DNA from: 4572-123 sp964418755
Lineage (GTDB): Bacteria; Desulfobacterota; Desulfobacteria; Desulfobacterales; 4572-123
Assembly: GCA_964418755.1 (NCBI GenBank)
Contig: CAYQNS010000001.1
Span: 1-64,000 of the forward strand
Length of the DNA stretch: 64,000 nt
Reading direction: 5' to 3'
Part shown: piece by piece, positions 35,401 to 44,344 of the stretch
Position numbering within the stretch: position 1 is the stretch's first letter
Layout: the number at the start of each line of letters is the position of its first letter
Program-made: the position numbers and the translations under genes
The notes under the pieces: model-generated
The model's database searches: none
What the model saw: only the letters and a program-made list of their open reading frames with translations
What the model was told of the DNA's origin: nothing

Positions 35401-35609
35401 GTGTCCTGCCGCTCGCTCTTGCGAGTGGCGCCGGAGCCGGGGCGCAAAGGGCCATCGGCACCGGTGTGCTGGGCGGGATGATTACCTCCACCCTGCTGGT
35501 GATCCTGTTTGCGCCGCTTTTTTATGTAATGATCTATAAGGCGCTTGGCAAACAAAGAAAGCGCGTAACGATGAAACATGTTGCTAACAATCCATCAGGG
35601 GATCAATGA
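32436..35609 (+). CDS. RND multidrug efflux pump, HAE1/AcrB family
   Basis: A 1057-residue proton-driven exporter, the usual AcrB length. The N-terminus (FSKFFLARPVFAWVIAIIL), the paired proton-relay aspartates in TM4 (GLLVDDAIVVVENV) and the closing TM region (GLTTKNAILIVQFA) are all present. The two large periplasmic loops follow the AcrB pattern (e.g. TSYIPDEDQGMLMV). The start ATG 32436 overlaps the adaptor stop (TGATG) and has AAAGGAGG 6 nt upstream, inside the adaptor. Drug range cannot be told. Confidence 0.95.
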   Translation: MFSKFFLARPVFAWVIAIILMTAGGLAIYNLPIAQYPPIAPPAIAIDSFFPGASGETVENTVTQIIEQKMTGLDDMLYLSGTSSSSGASRVELTFAPGTDPDVAWSKVQNKLQLAMASLPDVVQRSGVKVSKSTRNYLIIVGLISEDGSMDGNDLQDYAQSNLEKILSRVPGVGEVENFGSQYAMRIWVNPDRLTSYNLTMEDVIMALRAYNVEVSAGQLGGAPAVKGQRLNAAIIVQHLLQTPEEFAAIPIRTNPDGSVVRVKDIGRAELGTVRYDIVGNYNGKPSAGMAIRQAAGANALDTADAVKHKLEEMSKYFPPGMKVVYPYDTTPFTKVAIEEVVKTLIEAVLLVFVVMYLFMGTFRATLIPTIAVPVVLLGTFGILGLFGFSINMLTMFAMILAIGLLVDDAIVVVENVERIMAEEGLSPREATAKSMDQITSALIGIGLVLSAVFGPMAFFPGSTGVIYRQFSVTVISSMLLSVVVALVLTPVLCATMLKPIPKGHEPSDGAIWFLRPFFRWFDRSFFRARDLYVRLVGRMLAKKLRYLFLFVLIVGAMGYLFQRMPTSYIPDEDQGMLMVMAMLPSGSSLEQTEKVINKVKDHFLEHEKEGVDSIMTVAGMSFGGQGQNMALGFVKLKDWKLRRRPDLKVGAIAGRAMGAFSRIKEASVFAFPPPPVIELGMATGFDLQLLDRGGLGHGKLMAARNQLLGMAARDPRLVGVRPNGMNDVAEYHIDINWDKAGALGVPISSIHNTIAAAFGSAYVNDFIQAGRVKKVYAQVDTPYRMLPQDLKKLYMRNSMGKMVPFSSFAAGRWAMGSPKLERFNGFPSINIWGAPAPGKSSGEAMAAMEEIIAKLPQGIGYDWTGLSYQERQGGSQAPLLYTFSIFVIFLCLAALYESWPIPIAILLTLPLGVIGGVIASSWRGMPNDVYFQIGLLITLGLTTKNAILIVQFARARVDEGAGLVAATLEAAKLRLRPIIMTSLAFGFGVLPLALASGAGAGAQRAIGTGVLGGMITSTLLVILFAPLFYVMIYKALGKQRKRVTMKHVANNPSGDQ

Positions 35610-35610
35610 T

Positions 35611-37017
35611 ATGAATAAACAGGTGTTTTTTTTACTGGTTGGTATTTTCTTCCTGGGCGGTTGCTCCATGGCTCCGAAATACACGCAGCCCAAAGCGCCG
35701 ATCCCGGTACAGTGGCCACAGGGAACGGCTTATAAGGGTGCTCAGGAAGTACCCGGTTTAGTGACAGCCCCGGAGCTGAGCCGGCAGGAATTTTTCGCCG
35801 ACCCGAAGCTGCAAAAAATTATTGAGATGGCTCTGGACAACAACCGTGATCTGCGGCTCGCGGCCTTGAACGTGGAAAGGATGCGCGCGCTTTACGATAT
35901 TCAACGGGCGGAACTGCTCCCCTCGGTCAATGCAATAGGCAGCGGAAACAAACAACGTGTGCCGGCCGACCTCTCGACCACCGGGGAATCGATGACAGTA
36001 GAACAATATGGTGTCAATCTGGGCATTGCTTCCTGGGAGATCGATTTCTTCGGCCGCATCCGCAGCCTTAAAGAACAGGCGTTGCAGGAGTACCTGGCCA
36101 CGGAGCAGGCCCGCCGCAGCGCACAGATTATGCTGGTATCCGGGGTTGCCGGGGTTTATCTGACCCTTGCCGCGGATCGGGGTAATCTCAAACTGGCCCA
36201 GTCTACCTTTGAAACCCAGCAGACCGCCTACGATTTAATTCAACGGCAATACGAGCTTGGGCTTACCGCCGAACTGGATCTGCGCCGAGCGCAAATTCCG
36301 GTGGATACGGCCCGGGGAGATGTTGCCCGCTTTATGCAGAAGGTGGCTCAGGATCAAAACGCCCTGAACCTTCTGGCCGGCTCTCCGGTGCCCGAAAATC
36401 TTCTGCTCACGGACTTGAGCAGCGTTGCCCCGCTCAAAGAGATTTCTCCGGGCCTGTCTTCCGAAGCACTTTTGAACCGGCCCGACATTGTGGCGGCGGA
36501 ACATCGGCTAAAGGAAGCATATGCCTTTATCGGCGTGGCCCGGGCCGCCCTTTTTCCGCGTATTTCTCTAACCACCTCCATCGGGACGGCCAGCGGCGAG
36601 CTCTCCGGTCTGTTCGGCTCCGGGTCCGGCACGTGGAGTTACGCCCCCCAAATCGCCATGCCGATTTTCGATGCTCGAACCTGGGCCGCTTTGCGGGTCA
36701 GCAAAACAGATCGAAAAATTCTTCTGACCCAATATGAGAAAATCATCCAGACGGCCTTCAGAGAAGTGGCCGATGCCCTTGCCGTGCAGGGTACGATTGA
36801 CCGGCAGGTAGCAGCGCAGCAATCTCTGGTTCATGCGGTTAAGGAAACCTATCGCCTCTCCAGGGAACGGTATACACAAGGAATTGACAGCTATCTGAGT
36901 GTCCTTGATGCGCAACGGTCTCTTTATGCGGCGCAGCAGGGACTCATCGGCATCCGCCTGGCCAGGCTCGCCGGCCAGGTAAGACTTTACGCGGTACTGG
37001 GCGGAGGCGGCGAATAG
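35611..37017 (+). CDS. Outer-membrane efflux channel lipoprotein (TolC/OprM, NodT family)
   Basis: About 468 residues with a lipoprotein signal (FLGGC, Cys about 18) followed by MAPKY, as in OprM/CusC. Two repeats of the outer-membrane-efflux domain are visible; each repeat ends in the conserved NLLAGSPVPENLL or YLSVLDAQRSLYAAQQ-type segments. It completes the tripartite pump. ATG 35611 starts 2 nt after the pump stop codon. The convergent kinase-fold gene ends 39 nt downstream. Confidence 0.92.
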   Translation: MNKQVFFLLVGIFFLGGCSMAPKYTQPKAPIPVQWPQGTAYKGAQEVPGLVTAPELSRQEFFADPKLQKIIEMALDNNRDLRLAALNVERMRALYDIQRAELLPSVNAIGSGNKQRVPADLSTTGESMTVEQYGVNLGIASWEIDFFGRIRSLKEQALQEYLATEQARRSAQIMLVSGVAGVYLTLAADRGNLKLAQSTFETQQTAYDLIQRQYELGLTAELDLRRAQIPVDTARGDVARFMQKVAQDQNALNLLAGSPVPENLLLTDLSSVAPLKEISPGLSSEALLNRPDIVAAEHRLKEAYAFIGVARAALFPRISLTTSIGTASGELSGLFGSGSGTWSYAPQIAMPIFDARTWAALRVSKTDRKILLTQYEKIIQTAFREVADALAVQGTIDRQVAAQQSLVHAVKETYRLSRERYTQGIDSYLSVLDAQRSLYAAQQGLIGIRLARLAGQVRLYAVLGGGGE

Positions 37018-37055
37018 TTTGAGCCATAAACAACAATTCCGCATGCCCGACCGTT

Positions 37056-38168
37056 TTACGGGCAGACCCTTTGAATAATCTGACTGATATCAGCAAAATG
37101 GGTTTCTATCCAGTGCATTAAAAGAATATTGTGCTCGATATAGGTGTAATATTCGTCATCATCCACGTTCTCGGTTTCATAAAAATCCATCAGATCCCAG
37201 TTGAGTACATACAGGTTTCCGGTGGCCAGCATGGGTATCAGGCCTTCCCGCTCCTTTTGTGCCAGCGGCGCAATGCCGTCAAGCCGGGTGCATTGCTCAT
37301 TATAACTTTTCAGAAAAAGCGCAAATTTATCCATCCGGAGACTGCCTGCCGCACGCCCGTTCCATTCACTGGTAAAATAGACCAGGGCCAGGGCCACATC
37401 AAACACCCGGTAATCGATTTTTGACCAGTCAAAATCAAAGAGGCCGACGCCCTTTTCATTTTTATATTTGAGGTTGCCGGGATGGTAGTCACAATGCACG
37501 GTCACTTCCAGCATGCCGTCATAGTTTTTTTCAGCGGCGATACAGGAGTCAATAACGGAAAAAATCATGGACTTGTTGGTTTTGAACAGCCTGTCGCAAC
37601 GTCGGTCGCCGGCCTGTTTGGCATAGCCGGAAAAGATACTTTTGAAAGTGGGGATAAATTCCATAATCCGGGGTTGTGCCCGGTCGGCGCCATCGGGTTT
37701 GATAAAATCACGGCCGGCATGATGCATCCGGGCCAGGATTTCCGCGGCACTGACAAACTCGGCATCGGTCAGGTCCGTTTTGACCCAGGTGTACGGGTCA
37801 TCTCCTTCGAGAAATTCAAACAGGCCCCAGTAGGTTGCCTTTTGCCCCTGGACCGATGTCTTGACAAATGTCGATCCATCCCGGCAGAGAATAACACCTG
37901 ATACAATGTCAAGACCGTTATGCCGCAGATGATTCAGCAGGGCATGCTCGAACCGGATTTCGCTTTCGGTGATATTGGGGTTGTATTCTCTCATGAAAAA
38001 CTTTTTAGGCTCACCCTCTCTTCCCATCCAGACGGCATAGCTTCTGTTGCAGTATCCGCCGAATATTTCCCTAATACGGGTCAATGGACCTAAATCATAC
38101 TCTTTTTCGGCAATGGTCTGAATTTGAGTCGTCAGTTGATTGTCTTTAAGATCGGATTGTACGTTCAT
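37056..38168 (-). CDS. Phosphotransferase, APH/homoserine-kinase-II fold
   Basis: About 370 residues with kinase-like motifs: a nucleotide-binding start GGYCNRSYAVW, the catalytic loop VHCDYHPGNLKY (Asp as base, Asn for metal), and the metal motif LFDFDWSKIDYR. This is the aminoglycoside phosphotransferase/choline kinase superfamily. The layout resembles homoserine kinase II or other small-molecule kinases, but no substrate can be assigned. ATG 38168 with GAGGT upstream is preferred to ATG 38180. It stands alone, convergent with the efflux operon. Confidence 0.8.
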   Translation of the reverse strand: MNVQSDLKDNQLTTQIQTIAEKEYDLGPLTRIREIFGGYCNRSYAVWMGREGEPKKFFMREYNPNITESEIRFEHALLNHLRHNGLDIVSGVILCRDGSTFVKTSVQGQKATYWGLFEFLEGDDPYTWVKTDLTDAEFVSAAEILARMHHAGRDFIKPDGADRAQPRIMEFIPTFKSIFSGYAKQAGDRRCDRLFKTNKSMIFSVIDSCIAAEKNYDGMLEVTVHCDYHPGNLKYKNEKGVGLFDFDWSKIDYRVFDVALALVYFTSEWNGRAAGSLRMDKFALFLKSYNEQCTRLDGIAPLAQKEREGLIPMLATGNLYVLNWDLMDFYETENVDDDEYYTYIEHNILLMHWIETHFADISQIIQRVCP

Positions 38169-38192
38169 TTTACCTCGCATGTTATCTACTGA

Positions 38193-38260
38193 AAAAACAG
38201 AAAATCCTGCTATACAGACCTATTTGAATACCGGCTGGCTGCAATAATTGCAGGATTTTC
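38193..38260 (-). terminator. Terminator of OadB-like gene
   Basis: GAAAATCCTGC (38200-38210) and GCAGGATTTTC (38250-38260) form a perfect 11-bp stem with an inner palindrome. On the minus strand TGTTTTTTC follows the stem. It lies about 80 nt behind the OadB-like stop codon. Confidence 0.65.
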
Positions 38261-38341
38261 CTGATAGTTCGACCACGGATAATCTATGTGTCAACTGCCG
38301 TTTAATTTGTTATAAAGACGACCGAGAATCGGCAGTATTTC

Positions 38342-39472
38342 CTACCCCACGTTGAAACTCCACAGAATACCTGCGCAGATGGCGGAGCCGATAACCCCTG
38401 AAGAGTTGCAGGCCATGGCATGCATGAGCAGAAAGTTGGTGGGGTCCTCCTGCTGGCCCACCAGATGAACCTCCCGGGCTGAACCGGGAACGGCCGATAC
38501 CCCGGCGGCCCCCAGCAGGGGATTGATTTTTTCTTTCATGAAAAGATTCATGAATTTGGCAAAAAGAACGCCGGAAGCGGTAGCAATACTGAAGGCCACC
38601 GCGCCCAGGCCAAAGATCAGCACGGATTTGGGAGTCAGGAAGACATCACCCTGGGTACTGGCGCCCACAGTGAGCCCCAGAAAAATGGTGGCTATATCGA
38701 TGATGGACGAGGCTGCAGTTTTGGCCAGGCGGTCCACCACTCCGGAAACTTTCATAATGTTACCAAAGAAGAAGGTACCCAGCAGGGGAATGGACGCCGG
38801 TGCCAGAAAGCAACAGAGAATAATACCGATAACCGGAAAGCACAACAATTCCTTTCGGGTAACTTCCCGCTTCGGATCCGGCATTTTGATGAGTCTTTCT
38901 TTTCTGGAGGTCAGAAGCCTCATGATCGGCGGCTGGATGATCGGGATAAGCGCCATGTACGAATAGGCGGCAATGGCCACCGGGCCGATCAGATGGGGCG
39001 CCAGTTTGGCGGTAAGAAAGATCGATGTCGGGCCGTCGGCCCCACCGATGATGGCCACGGAGGCGGCTTCCTTGGGCAAAAATCCCAGGGCCAGGCCGCT
39101 GAGCAGCGTAAAGTAGATACCCGTCTGGGCCGCAGCACCCAGCAGCATCAGTTTGGGCCGGGCCAGCAGGGAGGTAAAATCGGTCATGGACCCAAGGCCT
39201 AAAAACACGATGGAGGGATAAAGACCGGTGGTCACACCAAAGTAAAGATAATGCAGTACACTGTTGTTTTCGTAGATGCCAAGTCCGAATCCTTTGAAAA
39301 ACGGAATATTCCCCACAATCACACCAAAACCGATGGGCAGCAGCAGCAAGGGTTCATACTCTTTGGCGATGGCCAAATAAAGAAAGAGGCACCCGATGAC
39401 AATCATGACCAGATTACGGTAATCGGCAAGATAGTATCCCGTATTGGTTAAAAATTGAAGCAGTAGATCCAT
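38342..39472 (-). CDS. Na+-transporting decarboxylase beta subunit (OadB/GcdB family)
   Basis: A 376-residue membrane protein that couples decarboxylation of a biotin-bound carboxyl group to Na+ export. The conserved GGADGPTSIFLTAKLAP block (about 140-156, includes the functional Asp) is intact, as are the flanking helices and the C-terminal HAMACNSSGVIGSAICAG. Length is normal. A probable gamma-type subunit is about 140 nt upstream on the same strand. No carboxyltransferase or biotin-carrier gene occurs in the window, so the substrate (oxaloacetate, methylmalonyl-CoA or glutaconyl-CoA) is open. Confidence 0.9.
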   Translation of the reverse strand: MDLLLQFLTNTGYYLADYRNLVMIVIGCLFLYLAIAKEYEPLLLLPIGFGVIVGNIPFFKGFGLGIYENNSVLHYLYFGVTTGLYPSIVFLGLGSMTDFTSLLARPKLMLLGAAAQTGIYFTLLSGLALGFLPKEAASVAIIGGADGPTSIFLTAKLAPHLIGPVAIAAYSYMALIPIIQPPIMRLLTSRKERLIKMPDPKREVTRKELLCFPVIGIILCCFLAPASIPLLGTFFFGNIMKVSGVVDRLAKTAASSIIDIATIFLGLTVGASTQGDVFLTPKSVLIFGLGAVAFSIATASGVLFAKFMNLFMKEKINPLLGAAGVSAVPGSAREVHLVGQQEDPTNFLLMHAMACNSSGVIGSAICAGILWSFNVG

Positions 39473-39608
39473 TTTTTATCCCTATTTATTCTAATTTACC
39501 TGGTTATCAAAAATGTTCGGCAATCAGGAGACGACCGCTCCATGATACGCAATATGTAAAATAATGGTTCCCACAACCTGTTTCTGCGCGCTTCACGGCA
39601 GTATTTTT

Positions 39609-40013
39609 TTACCGGTTCCAGCAGAACGCACCATCTCCCAGGGGGACGATTTTGCCACTTTCCCTGAGAGATCTGATGGTCAGGTGTGGATGTGGCAGGC
39701 TGTTTTTCTGAAATACATCATAGAGTTCCCTCAGCTGAAAAGAATCTCCGAGTTTTTCCACATACGGTCTGGAAAGCTCACCCAGTTGGTGCAAGTCCGC
39801 ATCTATAAGATCGGGAGGAGCATTCCCGGCCGTCTCACTTTTATGGACAGGTATTTGTTTTTTCCCAAAGCTTTCAACATAATTGACTACCTTGTACAAC
39901 TGGGAAATAATAAAAGCCAGGAGTGACAGGCCCGACATCACAATCAGTATACCGGTAACTGCCTGGGCCCATCCATTATAATAAGATATTGCTTCAAAAC
40001 CGTTCAAGATCAT
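39609..40013 (-). CDS. OadG-like small membrane subunit of Na+ pump
   Basis: A 134-residue protein with one N-terminal transmembrane helix (AVTGILIVMSGLSLLAFIISQLYKV), a charged linker, and a C-terminal part of about 80 residues (DADLHQLGELSRPYVEKLG...). The helix plus hydrophilic tail fits the OadG family, which assembles the decarboxylase. The C-terminal extension is not typical of the short E. coli-type OadG. Start could be ATG 40013 or TTG 40007; AGGAGG lies 7 nt before the latter and only 1 nt before the former. Assignment rests mainly on topology and the neighbouring OadB. Confidence 0.65.
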   Translation of the reverse strand: MILNGFEAISYYNGWAQAVTGILIVMSGLSLLAFIISQLYKVVNYVESFGKKQIPVHKSETAGNAPPDLIDADLHQLGELSRPYVEKLGDSFQLRELYDVFQKNSLPHPHLTIRSLRESGKIVPLGDGAFCWNR

Positions 40014-40207
40014 GCCTCCTATGAAGGGGTCAATTTAAAAAAATTGATACTAATAAAAATCACATGGATGTCAACAGAAAAAAATTATAAGTTAAAACGG
40101 CATCCTTCACCAAGGTTGGAAAGCAGTTTACACTTTGTTGATCCTGTGCTTTGGCAAAGAAATTGAAAATTGGAAAGAACAGAAGGATGTAGGTACATTA
40201 TTTAATT

Positions 40208-41734
40208 TCAAATTTCCGGTTTCAAATTTCCGGTTTCGGTCTCCGAGGTAAGCCCCGCCATCATCAATCCTATGCGGCCTGTTTTTTCGGTTTCAGATAC
40301 ATGGAAAGATTCTACAATCCGCCCGTTGAACATGACGGCGATTCGGTCGGACAGGGCCATGGCCTCGGTGAGATCACCGGTCACCAGGAGAATGCCGGCC
40401 TGTTCCCGGGCTTTGATCAGCAGGTTCCAGACCTCTTCGGTGGCGGCAATATCAAGCCCCTGGGTGGGCTGTTCCGCAACAATCAGTCGGGGCCTGCGAA
40501 AAAATTCTCGGGCCAGCACCATTTTCTGCAAATTCCCTCCGGAAAGCTGACGGGCGAGAATATGGATGTTGGAGGGCTGAACGTCAAAATTTTTTACAAC
40601 GTCCCTGGTTTTTTTTTCCGCACGGCCCCTGCTCAACCAGGGACCGCGTGAAAATCCTTCCCGGGTGGTCAAAAGAAAATTGTCCACAAGATCTAGATTC
40701 AGGCAGGTCGCCAGCCCTTGACGATCTTCCGGTATATAGGACAGGGCCGCGTCCCATCTGCGCCGGGCAAAAAAATCATGCCACGATTTACCCAGCACCG
40801 TGATCCGGCCGAGGGACGGTGAAATAAGTCCGCAGATTGTTTCCACCAGCGGTTTCTGACCGTTTCCGGCAACCCCCACGATCCCCAGGATCTCCCCCTG
40901 ACGAACTTCAAGATTAATATTTTGCAGATACGCATCGCCAAGGTTGTTTGTTTTCAGGAGAACCTGCTTGGGTTCCATGGGTTCTTTTTCAACCTGCAGC
41001 ATAATGTCACGCCCGATCATGCGCCTGGCCAGTTCAGCCTTTGAGGCAACTTCGGCGGTATCCATTGTATCGACGATCCGGCCTTGCCGCAATATGGCGA
41101 TTTCGTCGGATAGTGCCATTACCTCATCCAGCTTATGACTTATAAAGACAATGGCTTTGCCCCGGGCCGCCATCTGTTTCAATGCATCGAAAAGCTGGGT
41201 GATTTCAGATGGCGTTAGAACGGCGGTAGGCTCGTCAAAAATAAGAAAACGGCTCTGGCGGCGCAGCAGTTTCATAATTTCTACCCGCTGTCTTTCCCCC
41301 ATGGACAAATCGGATATTCTGGCTTTGGGATCGATATCCAGACCGTAGGCATCGGCCAGTTTTTTAACCGAGGTCTCCATAGCTCCCGGCTGAATCCAGA
41401 AACCCCCGGTCTGCCCCAGAAAAACATTCTCGGCAACAGTCATGGCTTCCACCAGTTTAAAATGCTGGTAGACCATACCGATACCGGCATCGATGGCCGC
41501 TCTTGTGGATGAAAAGGAGCAAGGGTGGTCATTGATCAGGATGCGGCCTTGATCGGGTTTGATCTGGCCGGCAAGAATGCTCATGAGCGTACTCTTGCCG
41601 GCGCCGTTTTCACCCAGCAAGGCCTTAATTTTACCGGTACGCACCGTGAGGCTGATGTCCTGATTGGCCTGTACCGGGCCAAAGGCTTTGCTGATATTTT
41701 CAAGGCGGATGGACGATGCAGGTGACGGATCCAT
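40208..41734 (-). CDS. Nucleoside/purine ABC transporter ATPase (two ABC domains)
   Basis: 508 residues with two fused ABC domains as in RbsA/NupO: Walker A GENGAGKSTLMS and signature SMGERQRVEIMK in the first; GVAGNGQKPLV (degenerate) and QLSGGNLQKMVLAREF in the second. It is the last gene of a BMP-permease-permease-gpt-ATPase set. Its ATG overlaps the gpt stop (TAATG). It powers import through the two permeases. The 3' end contains a direct repeat TTTCAAATTTCCGG encoding the last residues. Confidence 0.88.
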   Translation of the reverse strand: MDPSPASSIRLENISKAFGPVQANQDISLTVRTGKIKALLGENGAGKSTLMSILAGQIKPDQGRILINDHPCSFSSTRAAIDAGIGMVYQHFKLVEAMTVAENVFLGQTGGFWIQPGAMETSVKKLADAYGLDIDPKARISDLSMGERQRVEIMKLLRRQSRFLIFDEPTAVLTPSEITQLFDALKQMAARGKAIVFISHKLDEVMALSDEIAILRQGRIVDTMDTAEVASKAELARRMIGRDIMLQVEKEPMEPKQVLLKTNNLGDAYLQNINLEVRQGEILGIVGVAGNGQKPLVETICGLISPSLGRITVLGKSWHDFFARRRWDAALSYIPEDRQGLATCLNLDLVDNFLLTTREGFSRGPWLSRGRAEKKTRDVVKNFDVQPSNIHILARQLSGGNLQKMVLAREFFRRPRLIVAEQPTQGLDIAATEEVWNLLIKAREQAGILLVTGDLTEAMALSDRIAVMFNGRIVESFHVSETEKTGRIGLMMAGLTSETETGNLKPEI

Positions 41735-42225
41735 TATGATTCCTGTTTTTGTCCGATAATAGGCTGCACAAACTGCGATTCACTGTCCCAGGGGAAAAGT
41801 ATCCAGGTATTCTGGCTGACCTCGGTAATATAGGTATCCACCAGGGGCCGGCCGGCCGGTTTGGCATAAACCGATGCGAAATGGGCCTTGGGGAGCATTT
41901 CGTGCACAATCTTGGCGGTTTTGCCGGTATCCACAAGATCATCAATCAAAAGCCAGCCATCGCCGTCGCCGGGCAGGGTCTTTAAGATTTCAACCTCACC
42001 CTTATGATCCTGCCAGTCATAACTGGATACGCAGACGGTGTCGATGAGACGGATATCCAGTTCCCGGGCAATAATGGCTGCCGGTACAAGGCCGCCCCGG
42101 GTGATGGCGATAATGCCTTTAAAATAATTGATATCCAGCAACCGCCAGGCCAGCGCTTTGGAATCGCGGTGCAGTTGTTCCCATGAAATGGGATACATCC
42201 TTTTGTAGTTTGAAGGTTCAGACAT
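41734..42225 (-). CDS. gpt: Xanthine-guanine phosphoribosyltransferase
   Basis: Converts guanine, xanthine (and weakly hypoxanthine) plus PRPP to the nucleotide, trapping imported purines. At 163 residues it is close to the E. coli enzyme, and blocks match it well: GIIAITRGGLVPAAIIARE, IDTVCVSSYD, the PRPP motif LLIDDLVDTGKTA, and YAKPAGRPLVDTY..TWILFPWD. It lies between the second permease and the ATPase of a nucleoside-type transporter and is translationally coupled to the latter, so uptake and salvage are linked. AAAGGA precedes ATG 42225. Confidence 0.94.
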   Translation of the reverse strand: MSEPSNYKRMYPISWEQLHRDSKALAWRLLDINYFKGIIAITRGGLVPAAIIARELDIRLIDTVCVSSYDWQDHKGEVEILKTLPGDGDGWLLIDDLVDTGKTAKIVHEMLPKAHFASVYAKPAGRPLVDTYITEVSQNTWILFPWDSESQFVQPIIGQKQES

Positions 42226-42276
42226 AAATTTTTCCTTTTGTTGTATTAAGAAAACCCTGTCCTTTGGGCTTAACTC

Positions 42277-42301
42277 AATACCGGCCCCTTAGGGCGGTAT
42301 T
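42277..42301. repeat. Intercistronic hairpin between permease and gpt
   Basis: AATACCG (42277-42283) and CGGTATT (42295-42301) form a 7-bp stem directly after the permease stop codon. No T-run follows in the operon direction, so it probably does not terminate; it may protect or process the mRNA. Confidence 0.45.
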
Positions 42302-43222
42302 TTATTCCGAAGGCGCTATGTTTACACCAAGGCCCGCGGGGGCCTGGGAGACATCTCTTTTCCAGGAGGAAAATACCAGAACGATAACGGTCAGCCCGTA
42401 GGGCAGCATAAGCAGCAGTGAAGAAGGCAGGTGCGCTCCCATGGCCTGCAGACGCAGCTGAAAAGCCATAACACCGCCAAAAAGATAGGCCCCCAGGATG
42501 GCACGGCCCGGGTGCCAGAAGGCAAAAATAACCAGGGCCACTGCGATCCAGCCCCGTCCGGCAGCAAGGCCGTTGGCCCACAAATGCGTATAGGCCAGAG
42601 AGAGATACGCGCCGCCAAGGCCCACCAGGTATCCGCCGGCCAGGATTCCGGCCCAGCGATACCCCGCCACCGAAAGCCCGCTTGCGGTGGCGGCGGGGGG
42701 GTATTCACCCGCTGCCCGCATGCCGAGACCCCATCGGGTGTAACGAAAGAAAATCCACAGCAGGCCCGGGATAAAGTAGGAAATATAGACCAGGGCATCG
42801 TGATTGAAAAAAATTTTCCCCAACACAGGCAGCCGGGAAAGAAGGGGAATCTGCAAAATCGTGAATCCCGGTGCAATTTGACCGATAAAGGGAGTTCCCA
42901 GATAATTGGCAAGGCCGGTCCCGAGAATTGTCAGGGCCAGGCCGGAAACCACCTGGTTGCCCTGAAAGCCCAGGCAAACCAGGCCGTGCAGGCCCGCCAG
43001 CAGGGCCCCGGCAAATCCGCCGACCACAAATCCGAGCATGGGACTGCCGGTGTACAGAGACGTCAGGAAGGCAGCCAAAGCCCCGAATATCATGATGCCT
43101 TCCACCCCAAGGTTGAGAATGCCGGATTTTTCAGTGACGATCTCACCCAATGTGGCATACAGGATCGGCGTTCCGGACTGGACCGCCGCGGCCAGCAGCG
43201 TCAGTATGAATTCCAGGCTCAT
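42302..43222 (-). CDS. Nucleoside-type ABC permease 2
   Basis: A 306-residue inner-membrane protein of the BPD_transp_2 family (YufQ/NupQ-like) with about 9 helices. Typical segments are TPILYATLGEIVTEKSGILNLGVEG at the start and GNQVVSGLALTILGTGLANYLG in the middle. Its start overlaps the preceding permease gene by 4 nt (ATGA). It pairs with the neighbouring permease to form the channel. Confidence 0.88.
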   Translation of the reverse strand: MSLEFILTLLAAAVQSGTPILYATLGEIVTEKSGILNLGVEGIMIFGALAAFLTSLYTGSPMLGFVVGGFAGALLAGLHGLVCLGFQGNQVVSGLALTILGTGLANYLGTPFIGQIAPGFTILQIPLLSRLPVLGKIFFNHDALVYISYFIPGLLWIFFRYTRWGLGMRAAGEYPPAATASGLSVAGYRWAGILAGGYLVGLGGAYLSLAYTHLWANGLAAGRGWIAVALVIFAFWHPGRAILGAYLFGGVMAFQLRLQAMGAHLPSSLLLMLPYGLTVIVLVFSSWKRDVSQAPAGLGVNIAPSE

Positions 43223-44283
43223 GTTTTTTTCCTTGTCCGGATCGTGTAATCGATAAAAAAGCTGCCGGCCAGTACCGTGAGGAGAATCAGCCCCTCCATG
43301 ATACCGCCGAAGGCAGCCGGCACCTGGAGATCCAGTTGCAGATTTTCCAGACCGACCCTGAGTCCGGCCAGGAGAATCGATGCAACGGCGATATTGACAG
43401 GGTTCAGACGCGCCAGCCAGGCAACCACGATGGCCGTATATCCGTATCCAATCATAATGCTCGGCTGCAGACGGTTGATGGTGGCCGAGGCTTCAATGAA
43501 ACCGGCCCATCCGGCCAGGGCGCCGCTGAGGATCATGACCACCATGACAAGACGATCATAGGGCAGCCCGGCATACCGGGCTGCCCTGATATTTTCACCG
43601 CTGGCCTTGAGTTCATACCCGTATCGGGTGAAACGAAAAAAAATCCAGATGGCAAGGCCTGCAAAAAGACACAGTGCCAGACCCCAGTTCAATTCGGTGT
43701 TGCCGATCTTACCCACAACAGCCGAAGGGGAAAACTCGGGGGTCATGGGAAACCCGAAACTGACCGGGTCTTTCCAGGGCCCGTAGACAAGATAATCGAG
43801 AAACAAAATCGCCAGGTAATTGAACATCAGGGTCACGATGATTTCATTGGCCCGCATTCGCAGTTTTAAAACGGCCGGAATCAGGCCCCAGAGGCCGCCG
43901 GTGATAAACGCGGCAAGCAGCATGCCCGGCAGCATAATATATCCGGGCAGATCAGGGAAGGTCAGGGCTACCCAGGTAGCGCCGATGGCGCCCATGGCGT
44001 ATTGCCCCTCGGCCCCGATATTCCAGATTTGAAGCCGGAAGGCAACGGCCACGCCAAGGGAACACAGAAAGATGGGCACCGCCTTGATCAGGCAGCTTTC
44101 AACGGCCCACCATGAGCCGAAAGCGCCGTTGAAGAGCAGGGCAATGGCCGTCAGTGGCGGCTTGTCCTGCAGGGCCAGCATCAATGCGCTCAAAGCCAGG
44201 GAAAGAACAACGGCGCCCATTAAAATGAGACAGGAGCTCCATACCAGCGGCTCCTGTCTTTTGGTTATTTTCAACCCGAGCAT
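43219..44283 (-). CDS. Nucleoside-type ABC permease 1
   Basis: A 354-residue inner-membrane protein (YufP/NupP-like): helices at the N-terminus, then LQIWNIGAEGQYAMGAIGATWVAL and LRMRANEIIVTLMFNYLAI, the typical family blocks. Second gene of the operon, 61 nt behind the BMP gene. Works with the ATPase at 40208 and the BMP lipoprotein-family receptor. Confidence 0.88.
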   Translation of the reverse strand: MLGLKITKRQEPLVWSSCLILMGAVVLSLALSALMLALQDKPPLTAIALLFNGAFGSWWAVESCLIKAVPIFLCSLGVAVAFRLQIWNIGAEGQYAMGAIGATWVALTFPDLPGYIMLPGMLLAAFITGGLWGLIPAVLKLRMRANEIIVTLMFNYLAILFLDYLVYGPWKDPVSFGFPMTPEFSPSAVVGKIGNTELNWGLALCLFAGLAIWIFFRFTRYGYELKASGENIRAARYAGLPYDRLVMVVMILSGALAGWAGFIEASATINRLQPSIMIGYGYTAIVVAWLARLNPVNIAVASILLAGLRVGLENLQLDLQVPAAFGGIMEGLILLTVLAGSFFIDYTIRTRKKT

Positions 44284-44344
44284 CAGGTTACCTGTTTTTG
44301 TAATAGTTAAGACGGTACGTGGCCGGATTTAACGGAAGCCCTGA

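Noticed and set aside
42431..43249. 272-codon plus-strand ORF inside the permease gene
   Set aside because: It is antisense to a clear permease; polar, repetitive composition is typical of shadows of membrane-protein genes.
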